NCBI GenBank assembly: GCA_935421135.1
Contig: OW285187.1
Span: 32,862,818-32,926,817, forward strand
DNA: 64,000 bases
From: Bugulina stolonifera
Lineage: Eukaryota; Bryozoa; Gymnolaemata; Cheilostomatida; Bugulidae
Direction of reading: 5' to 3'
A program made the translations under genes and the position numbers. This document shows positions 41,738-53,700 of this stretch, piece by piece. Every line of letters starts with the position of its first letter. The first letter of the stretch is position 1. The notes under the pieces are model-generated. The model was not told the origin of the DNA, searched no databases, and was given only the letters and a program-made list of their open reading frames with translations.

Positions 41738-44700
41738 TCAATCAATATGCAAGCATATACCTTGGTCAGCAGCCTTGTGCAACTTGTCTTCTGCTGGCTT
41801 GGACATCACTAAGTTATCATTAGTTAGCTGAACATCCAACTCTTCAGTCCTATTGCTACACAAAGTCAACAGATATTAAAATCAATATGATCAAGAAGTT
41901 GTAATGTCAACAAGTACTAAATTGAGCTGATACAAGACAGCCCAAAATAAGATTACATGTACTCGTATATATCCTCAAACAACCAACCTCACTATAGTAT
42001 GCTTCACTTTGCTCTTTATCTTGGCGTCGTTGGTGAACAGGATAGTGTGGAAGGTCTGAGGTCCAACACTATTGGGTAGAATTCCTTTCCCATACTTGAC
42101 AGGTCCTAGCATGCCATTGTAGACCAGTAAATCATCTACCAGAAGCTATCAAGTACACAAAATTCACTTGAGCAACTAATAAGCTGTTGGTAGACCCCAG
42201 ATACCCTACATGTCTGATTATTTTACCTGTGCCTATGAAGCTGAAACCACACCCTGTTATATACCAAACCAGTAATACCTACCACTTGAGTAAAGAGATT
42301 GACCTGCTCACTTTAAATACAGCAAGTTGTGATAACAAAATATGTAATGATACCTCTATGATATCTACATGTACATGCAAAGAATACACTCCTTGGTGCC
42401 AATAATATTGAAGTGGACACAATCTATGTAGAAGTTGTCCTCTATTTTTATTCAGATTAAACCAAGAGAGAACAACTTCAAAATGAGTAGATTATGCAAT
42501 TATGTAGCTTTTGGTGTTTCCCTAGTGGAGAGATTCATGATTAAACTTACTGCAAAGTCTTTAACTCCTCTATTTGGAGTCTTGCTGTAGTTCCATATCT
42601 TTATCATGGAAATGGTTTGGGGGTAATCAAAGATAATGAAGAGTCGGTTGGTCTGCAACAATGAAGAGCAAAATAATCAATTATTACATGTCTGGCTAGT
42701 TACTATCAGGTGCACAGCCTTGAACTCCCTGCTTTCTAAAAAAGTTTTCTGATATCAACGCGGGTCTAAAAGCTATCAATTGACGGCTCTCAAAAACTTA
42801 CAATTGACGGAAGTATAGGCGCAAGCCACATGTGATCACCATTGTTTGTGTCATTCATCCCATTGACAAGCTTATCAGGTGTTCGGACATCTCCTTCAAT
42901 TCCATCTAACACATTGACACTTTCAGGATACGCAGCGATATCTGCAGAAATTAACAACACGCCACATAGACCAACTATTATGACAAAGGATATACATGTA
43001 CATGTAGTACAAGCATGTGTCTACAGCTACCGAGTGATTTGAAGGTACAAATATAGAATGCTGCAACCTACTATTCTCATCTAACTCTATCTTCTTTCCT
43101 TCAGAGTCAAAGAACTCGATAGCATTAAGTCCCACATAGTAGAGGTCTGACTGTGTAGACAGGAGGTGAAACTGATATACAACTGAGAGTAGGAGTTAAA
43201 GAAATTTCTGCCTCACGTTAGGATGAATACAAAAGTGAAATTTTAACATTCTCACAATCCTATTTATATACAAATAATTTCCTACACGCCAATCTTACAT
43301 TTTCATGCTAGAAAAGTAAGAATTTTCTATAAATTTGACAACATTTTGGCCTAAGTAGAAGATTAACCGCAATAATATTAATCTTGAAGCTTTATCAAAA
43401 ATAATGGATAATACCACCCTAACAGTATAGTATAGTGCATATATGTAATAAAAAGGATACAGCCCTTAGGCATATTTCCACTAATCACGTAGTCATCTGA
43501 GTCATCTCCACATGTGTCATTGCTACAATACATAAAATAGAGGTGCAATGCATGCACTTATGAATGATACACTTATGGGCACATGTTATTTATTACACAC
43601 TCGAGTCTGTACCTGCTTGGTAATGTACATGTATATATTTTGTAATCTTATCTAGAGAATTTGATCGTGAAGCACTGGTTACCAAAACATTTTCAGTTTG
43701 AGCATGCTCTGAGGTGCATAACAAACAGTATTATGTACAAGTAAATATACATGTACGTGTATAAGCTATTGACCGAAATAAGAAGTTCTTCTCTCTCCAA
43801 TATTTGGAATTGGGAGAGGACAACTTCTCATGGTGACTGGTGAGCTGTTCATTGTACTTGTGTACAGTATGTACATGCATACATAATAGTTGTATTGCAT
43901 CTGCATTCTATATTCTATACATTTTATTAGCTGTATATGCTGCTCTGAACCAATATAGAGAAGCTGCACCTACTTGTTAAGTTCAGGAAGCTGGGAATCA
44001 ACCTGGATGTGCCTCAAAATATCAGAGAAAAGTAATTCTTGTGCAAAATCATAAAAGCAGTTCCCAGGACCTTTCCTGACAAGAAATCCCTGCGGTGGAG
44101 ATATTGGTGAGTCGTCTAGTAGCACATGCACCGTTTTAGCCTAAAAATAGTAAGTAAGTGAATCACACTCCAGCGTACATGTGCATGTACATAAAGCAAG
44201 TCAACACAGCTAAACAGTAAAAAAACATAGTTGCATTAGAGTTGTACGTCACCAAGATCCTATATTTACACCGATGTATGTTATACTCACACCCATGTGT
44301 GTACAAGTGCTGTACATGCACATTGTATGTTATACTCACACCCCTGTATGTGTCTTCAGCTGACTTGTTATAGTTCCAGAACCGAAGACCTACAATCTCC
44401 TTTGGTTTGTTGAAAGAAATAGTCACAAGGTGATTAGCTCCCTCTGTGTATGGAATCAACCACATGTGTTCATCTGATACTGTTATATTTACACCATCTA
44501 CCACTCTACCAAGTATATTAAAATGTACATGTTAATATTCCACTTGATCAGTGACAGTTAAACCAACCAATCAAATCCATGCAGATACATGTATGTTGTG
44601 ATTGCATACAACTTTGTAATACAAATGATTACGTGTGAGAGTTATAGAAATGGTGAAACAATGTGAGCTTTGACTTCTCATTAGCTGGAAATATGACTAT

Positions 44701-47700
44701 TTAAGAGTTGTTTTCTCTATAAATCAGCGTATATAAGAGAAAACAACTCCGAGGTTAAAATATAGCCTTTCGAGCAACAAATAAATGAATACGTAATAAT
44801 ATCATTTACTGCACTAAAATACAAATACAGTAATAAACTAGGCCAACTAGCCATACACACGAGCAGTTTCGTCACCAAGTAAACCAATTAGACGCACTGA
44901 ACATACGCATACGCACACTCAAACACACACCGCTGCGTATTTTGTATAATATAAAAATCAGTTATCATCTTTTTTTGTATATTAAGTAAAAAAAGATGAC
45001 AAATATACATAGAAGAACAAGTGATATCCTGCACTAACATTTTCCGATAAAAGAAAATATCACCCACTTATTCATGTTGTATAAATGTATAAATTAGGCT
45101 CACTTGTCAAATGTACGATCATCTGTCTCATATCCAGGCAGTATATGTAGGTCACGAGGCTCAGCATGTAGCATGTTCATAGTGAGAGGCACGGCTTCCC
45201 CATCCTTGTCAACAACCTCAAAACCTGTGAGTCCAAGATAGTGTGGGTCACCCCAAGTCTCCGTGAAGTTGAACGTAATCTCTACAATCATGCAAGAACA
45301 TGTTATATAGGCAAGCACAAATGAGTAATATTTAGGTAACGTCCAAGTAGTATAATAAGCATGTCTGCTCTACCATGAATCACATAAAATGTGTAACAGA
45401 TTATAGGTATTCATTCACACAACAGCTTTAAAATAGAGAGTATTTCTTATGACAAATTTATGAGTTTTCAAGATATGAGTGATTTTGACATATTATTTTA
45501 AGATAAATTATGTTTTCTAGAAATATATAATGCAGTGTCTAACAATAGTGATATGAAAATTGTTCAGGTGAAAAACCCATCAACACAACTACGATGTACA
45601 TGTACTTACTGCTAGCTCTGTATACCAATGTGCTACCATCAACAGCTACTGGTACTGGTGCAGTAGGGCTGGATCCTTTAGGCGTAGCAATCATGGCTGG
45701 TGTCTTTATGGAGTGGTGTACAGAGGGCTTCTTATCATCTTTTATCTCTACACTGGTCCTAGGTCTATCCTGTTTAAAAGTTCAACGTTATTTCATGAAA
45801 CTCTTGTGATTTCTTATATTATGATATAGCACATCATACTAATAATTGTTTAAGTGATGTTGAACTATCTCAGTGAAATATATAACAGGAATAAATGGAT
45901 TGAACACCATGCACAACCATGTCCTGGATTGTTGTTGAAGATGGTATAGGCCATAGGGGAACACTAATTGTAGTAGTAAACACAAGACTAAGAAAGCCCT
46001 GCTATAGAAAGATTGAAACTGAAATCTGACTACAGCTGATTATAATGTAGCTATAACAAAGAAATACACTGAACAATCAGAAAAGAAATTCATAGTCAGC
46101 ATGCAAACTGCTAAATGTACCTGCTCCGTCCTGCTCACTTTATCCTAGCAATAGTAATTAGTTGTATATCATATATACAGTGGAACTTGGATAACTCAGA
46201 CTTCAGCGGACCAGCAAAAATGGTCTGAGTTATGAGAAGTTTGAGTTATGTGATCATATATAATGACAATATACTTTCTGCACAGTGACTTAGGAATACA
46301 TGTATTATAGGCCTAATAAATGGATGATAACTGATAAATAAAAGATGCAAGGATCATGTAGGCCTTACAGCACAGACAGAGAGTTGTGAATGTGGAATTA
46401 TTTAGTAAACAATTCTTCTGTAATAGTTTATTACTCAATTAGCTTTCACTGAAATAATTGACAATGTCTGCTTGTGTGTTTGTACAAGTGTTTAGCATAA
46501 TTAGCTAAGCTAGGCCCATCATAGGTTTAAAAATAGCCATTACAGTAGCCCAGAAGCTATAGGACATAATAATTTTATGGGTGTCCGCTTTATAATCCAG
46601 TAGTTTATTACTATTCATAACCTAGTTTGCAAGAAATCGTTGAGTTAGAGCATAAAGTCTGAGTTATCTAAAGCCAATTATCATTGCCCAGGCTGGGACC
46701 TTGTGGGGGAGGCTGAGTTATCCAATTATCTGAGTTATGCGAGGCCGAGTTATCCAAGTTCCACTGTATATGATGTAATATTAGCAGGTAAACAAACAAT
46801 ATCCGTGCTGTCATGAATCGATATCCTAAAATGATAAAGTTAAAGGGACCTACTGAGTCACCCTTGTCTGCTGTTGCCGGCCGAGCATCATACGGAACGT
46901 CATCTTCCCACTCGTCTGAGAAGTTGCCTCCCTCATACTGACCATCATGTCGTGACACAGCGTCCAGTATCTCATCAGACATTGTGAAGAGTATAGTCTA
47001 ATATAGAAAAGCTAACTGTAACCATTCACAACATCAGTGTCATCTTGATATGTTTCACTAATAGCTAGCAGATAAGTGTACAAAGGCATAAATGACATCC
47101 GAGTTCTCCTATGACCTTATGAACTCTATGTCAGGTTAACATTTCTCTACTCTATCACAAAAAGTATGGATGGGATCCAAAGGAAACCTACAGCCTGCTG
47201 AGCAGAGGTATAAATGAGAAGAAGGATATTAATTTAACTTACATCTCCAAAGGCCTCGGTACCACCTTGAGTTCCACCACAAGCCCGTGCTATTTCTCCC
47301 TTGAATATGTATATACCATCCAATGATATCTCTATGTCCTTAGCCCCTCTGTAGGAGTGTATTCTAGATTTGTTATAGTTCTACAATTACAACACATATT
47401 TTCTCATTTAATCTACTATACATGTACACATATTGTACGTTACATAAACCATTAGTACATTACGTTATTAGTTATTACAAATTTGGCTGCATTTAAATAA
47501 AAATAGATGCCTACTATAACTTACCCAGACCCTCATCAAAGCTACGTGACAAGGTTCAGTGAAGGTCAGACATATGAAGTGATTAGAGCCGGAAGTGAAA
47601 GGAGCTAACCACATATGAATATCATCTCTGGTTTTGTTAATTCCGTCTGTAAGATTGCTGACTACCCTTGGGTCATTCTTGTAGTCGGGTAGCACATTGA

Positions 47701-50700
47701 TATCTCTAGGATTAGCTGTAATCTAACAAAATAGTAACGAAGATGAACAGTAGGAGATAGATAGATGTTGGTGTTGCTAAACCATGGGTGAAATGACAAA
47801 GCTAATTCTCTCGAAACATCTATTCATTTTGTCATATACTTGTTGAGCATATTGATTACCAAATCTACATTGTATATAGTATATAAATCGGGTAATATAT
47901 CATTTAAATCTGTAGAAGAGCAAGGCAACTAGAAGAGCATCAGGGAATCACATTGCTATACTCTACCTTAGATATAGAGATAGGTTCACCATTGTCTCCA
48001 AACAACTCCACACCATTCAGACCAACGTAGTACTTGTCTCCCCATGTTGATTTTATGTTGATCACCATTTCCTTTCCGTGTGGCAATTCAGGAATTATAA
48101 ATGGTTCCCTAAAGTAGATAAACCTGATTTTATCACTAGCATAAGCTCCAAAACCAAATTTATGTTAATGATGAAGTATAAACAGAGTGATGTTGTTACA
48201 GTTTTGGAATCATGTTGATGAATCAGCAAAGCAAATAATTAAAACAACATACTCTTCAGAGATTGGTTGGAGAGTAGTAGTAGGAGCAGCGACAGCAGGA
48301 TCGTCAGCAAGTGCTGACCCTCCTACAGTTATACCGGTACCTGGTGTGCCGACAGTGCGAAGATACTCATCTAAGGCATCTCCTGACAATTAATAATGTG
48401 ATAAAAATTGAGTTAATGTAGAAGAGTTGAGGTACAGCAATGTGTATTTATAGTGTAGCTCCATACGTGTTTTATGGTTTAGGTGATAGTGATATAGGAG
48501 AATACAGTAATACAATATAAATTCGCAATAGTAACAGCGAAAAATCTATGTAGCAGATACTGCTCAGTTGTCCGAATGTATTAGGTACATGTACATGTAC
48601 AAACATGTCAGATGATTTAAACAATAGCTACATGTACAGAAATGCAGCATGATTTAGGTGCATGCACAGACATGCCTGCTATGCTGCGATTTCAGGAATT
48701 GATAATGAGGTCACATAAATTTGTGATTTTGAATAAAAGCATGCAGTGTGTCAACCTTGACCTTATCACTAACCTTCCATAGAGAGTCGACCTTTGTGAG
48801 ATTTAGCAAACATGTCCAATGACGTCCAGGATGCCTCAAGGTCAGCCGAAGGTTGCTGCCATTTCTTCCTACGAGAAGATGCCAGTGAGCTGCTTGTATT
48901 TGACTTATTATGCTCTGCATGATTCATCTCCTTACTTGCTGCCTTCCTGTACACAGCTTCCTCCCGCTCTGATGCTACTGAAGGTAGAAGTAGAACAAGT
49001 AATATCCATACTGTAATACAGTACTGTAATTGTACTTTTACTATGTTATACTATAACATATAGCATATATACATAGTAAAAGGATTATAGCGTAAAATAT
49101 ATACATGTATATGTATGTTTATTGAGCATCAGTGCTCCACTTGAGAGTTGCATGCTATTGACCTCACAGTTCCAATTCTTATATTGTGTTAAGCAGCTTG
49201 GGATCTCTCGTACACTATACAATGCATCCTTTACAAAGGTATGCATAACCATAGGGCCTTGCCAATGGTTCTTATAAAGTTAATATTTGAGAATTAAATA
49301 AATCTCCTGCACTAAATACTTTGATCCACACACATGAGTTAGCATTGTATTGAATACCTTTAGTTGGGATTCCTTCTGAAGGCTGAGGCATAGCCTGAGG
49401 CCCCCCAGACTCGTCAAATATTGTCTTCAGCTTCCCCTTTTTACTGAAACACAGAACAATAAAGTAAATGTACAACTTGTACAGTGTTTGAACTACTTGC
49501 AGAAGTAGTCATAGAAATTAGCAATGCAAACCAGCCTTGATAAGCAAATCTAGGCTATGAATAATTTAATAAAAAGATCACATGGAAATACTAACACCAG
49601 TCTATCTCCTGGCTCCCATTTATCTAGAGCTTCCAGCATATCATCCAGTGAGGAGCGCAAAGGGTCTGATTTCTCGTTCTCCAGCCACTGTGGAAGTGCT
49701 GATGAGGACGGGATCACAGCCTCAAGTGATTTATCCATCCACGGCAGTTTAGCCTGTGTACTCTGCCGCACTGGTTTACCCATTGCACTTGTTTTACTGT
49801 ATGGCCAAAAGTCAATCAAACAAACATTTAATATTATAGTTGAAGCAGATGTAATGTCACAAAGATAACATTTTACAAAAGTATGTGTCAAGTGAAAATA
49901 CATTTATATTTCTTTCTTCAAAGATGTAGTAGATGGGTTGAATATGTTCAGTGCTGTGTAACAATGACAGTCTACTATCCTAAATTATTATTATGATAAA
50001 ATAAATAGGGAACATCAGCAGCAAAGTTATATATCTAGGTCTGATATTAACTGACCTTGTAGCACCACTTGACAGGTGTTTAGAGTTTGGTAGAGGAGGT
50101 TTGACAGCAACCAAAGGTTCCCCTTCCTCCACATTGGTAGAGCTTCTACCATCATGTTTAACTACAGTGTTTATACTGTTGTATGTTTCTGGTTCTAATA
50201 ATATACATGTACAACATATCAACTTCACAGTCCACACAACTTTAGAGCATTACCTTACCTTTCGTGAAATTTAGAAAACAACACCACACAATATGTAGCT
50301 CAGAAGATAATAGACTTAGAACCTTGGATTCGCTCCAGAACTAACCAACACCATAGTCAAATTCTAACCAAACTTACAAGTAAGAACTTGGAACTTTAAG
50401 AAATAGTGATATAGAGAGAATTATAGCACATGGATGCTATTTACTTGAATGCGATGTACAGTGTAATGGTCTAAGTGACATCTTCTCACAGAAATTAGTA
50501 ATCTAAATTCTCATTATTTACAATCTCATACACACTAATACTCGTATCACACTCGACTAAGGAGAGTATTGAATCAGGAAGAATTGTACTCACCATTGTC
50601 TGAGTCACTGAGCTCTATTCTGGGAACATCCACCCCATCAGTAGATCTACACAGAATCCTAGTCTGAGATCTCTCTATAGGGTCAGGGGTGTTTGATAGA

Positions 50701-53700
50701 GGTATCCACATTTCTGAAGAGTTACGTGTTGATTTCCGAACAGAATTATGGCCAGGATGATGCAGACGCCGTCTGGGTGACTCTTTAACCGACATCTGTG
50801 CCTGAGACACTGACTGTCCACTGGATACTAAACAGACAGTGAGATTACAGGAGCATTATAGTATTTATAACTTTGAAAATTGCTTCACTATGAAGATGAT
50901 AAGTAAAACCACAACTCAGACTATCTATATCATATTCCAACCACATACCAGGATTTTTCTGATGTGGTAGACTTGGAATTGTTTCCACTTTAGCTGTTGC
51001 TACTACAAATGATAAGATTGCACAATATGTATAATTATTGAGGCCTAAGAAGGGGCTGTGGGCCATTGAGTAGAGCAATGCACAATCAACAACACTAATA
51101 AATAGTATAAATAAATACATTGCAATATTTTAAAGTGATGTGATGAAATAAATACTGGGTTAACATTCTCTTATCAGCCTCCTTTTGATCAGATTCTACG
51201 ACTCTGTGCAGTATGAGCATACAGTGCATACATGGAGTACAAACTGCACACTATATACTATCTGAGGTAGTTCTGCAGCACTTACATTCAGAGTTGTCTA
51301 TCCCATCACTGTCAGGTTCGTCAGAGCCAAGTACTATAGTGTGACCATAATCAAATACTTGATTACCACACCCCTTCTCTAGCTCACCATCATACAGGAT
51401 ATCGTCATCTATGCTGATACGTATCCTACGTACTCCTATATTCAGGTCCTGACATAAGTAACATACATGAACAAATACACAAATATAACATAATTACACA
51501 AATATAAATCACACATAACACCAGATGAAAAGATTGCATAATACAAGTATGTACCATTATTAAGGCCTAAGAAGGGGCTGTGGCCCATTGAGTAGAGCAA
51601 CGTACAATCAAGAGTCTTAAGGTTTAAGGTGGTAAATAGAAGGGTATTTGACTCTAAACAGAAACCAAATTGAGACTTTGGCAAGCATGTAGCTGGGGAA
51701 AGATCCTTGAAAAGTGGTATCTGGTGATAAATAACCAGTGTGTTATAATAAAGGTGAAAGAGGAATAATTACCGAATAATTAACTTACGTTGAGACTTTT
51801 GTTGTAGTTCCAGAACTTGATTTTGTTAATCTGAGTACCAAGAGGTATCTCTACTCTAAATGAAACACTGACTGGTTTTTGACTGGATCGCTGACAGCAG
51901 AACATGTTCCTATCTTTGACAGTCTACAAGCACAGGTACAAATATACATTGTAACCTGTGAGTTGTCTTCTTGGGTCGCATTATGCCTGTTGGAAGCTTC
52001 AATAAACAAAGCAATAAACATGTATATCTGCAAGCCTACGTTTATGCGAGACAAGCTTTTCCAGCATAAAAAGTTATGAGAAATAATAATGTAATAAAGA
52101 GAGGATGGCCAGCAATTTGCCAATATCATGAGTTGATAATAAATAGCACAACTTCATACCCGGTACTTATGGTTGAACATATTAGCCTCGGAACCAACAT
52201 AGCTTTTTGCACCGTCTATTCTGAGAAAGGAGGTATTAACATCCACCCTTTGATTGCACTCATCTAGTAACATGATCTCTGTTAGACCAATTAGATTCTT
52301 ATGTCCCCAATTAGACATGAGTTCCAACATCACTTTATGCACTTCTTTGTCTTTGCTCTGCAGTAAAGATATCATTAATTTGCTTTTACAAGTTTATTAT
52401 AGTATGTATAGTATTTAAATATTTAGTCACATAACTCAACTTTGATAGGGAAAAGTGAGACTGGGAACTAAGGCTGCAAGTCACACTATATAGATTCACA
52501 TAGAATGTAAAACACTTACATATGCTATATATAAACCACCATTTAGATTCAGGATCAATGTAGGAAATAGTAGTTCTATATACAAAATTTTTACACTAAA
52601 TTTTGAAGTAAGCACAACCCATCTTTACCAAGTAAACTATAATTAATAATCTTTAGGATTTATCCCCTTTTTACCCAGCGTACCTTAGATCTATCATGTT
52701 TGCTCCCTCTGGTGGTGACCGCAGTGCTTGAAGGTCGAACTGTTCTCTCAAGTTGATAGAGAGTCTTTATAAGCTGCCGCTGCTGCCTGGGTTTCATTTG
52801 TAGCACCCTATCCTCCACATCTCTCATATCTTCATCTGTGTTCAGCATGAAGCTGTTTATCAGAGGACTGGCCTGTTCTCCCTGCAATACAACTCTTTGA
52901 ATTACTTTCAAAATCTGTTGCATTAATGAAACAACCAAACCACAGTTTGATGAGAAGGAAAGATAATATCCAATACGAACTCACTCTTTCTCTCCTTTTT
53001 CTGTATTCACTGATCTGTTCATTCTCAGTGACAAGAGCAGACAACACTTGACTTCTCTGTTCAGTTGACTCAGTTATACTGTCTTTCGATTTCCTCTTTA
53101 TGGATGACAACGGGCGAGGAGTCTTGTCCGGAGCTTTGGCTGTGTGAATGTGTAATAATTAATAATAATAATCACATGGCACTTTGTAACAATCGTGTAA
53201 GCTGTTATTTATAACTGCACCGCAATTCAATATTCTTAGAGAATAATTGAAAAAATGGTCACTATAAATGATTATATTATACTTCATCAAATAATGAATG
53301 TGTGTAAACAGTTTTGCATTGAAGCCATATATACATGGACATGTAATGAGCAGACCAATCATATGAAACCAGAGTCTTACAAGGTTTGAGTTCTATCTGC
53401 CGTCCAGGAATCTTATGGTTTCTGTCAGTTTGTGATTTCTTGGGATTACTTTTCAATTTCCGGTTTGAGGATATGTGACTTTGCGTGCTGCTAGCTGTAA
53501 ATGATAATGGTGAATGTGTGTGATAGAGTGTGAATCATTATAAACAGAATAGTCATTGTGCATAAAAATAACGAAAATATGCCATTGCAGTGAAGTAATT
53601 ATTTAAAATTATACTACACCGTTGCTTGACACGCTCAAACTAATAGAATAATCATGCAAACACACAAAAAAAAGAGAATAATAAATAATACAACTTTATA

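Noticed and set aside
49598..49598. Donor CTG-GTGTTA for KATNIP exon 19
   Set aside because: It puts exon 20 into a frame starting with TAA; the donor two bases on (GT-GTTAGT, exon end 49596) keeps the frame.
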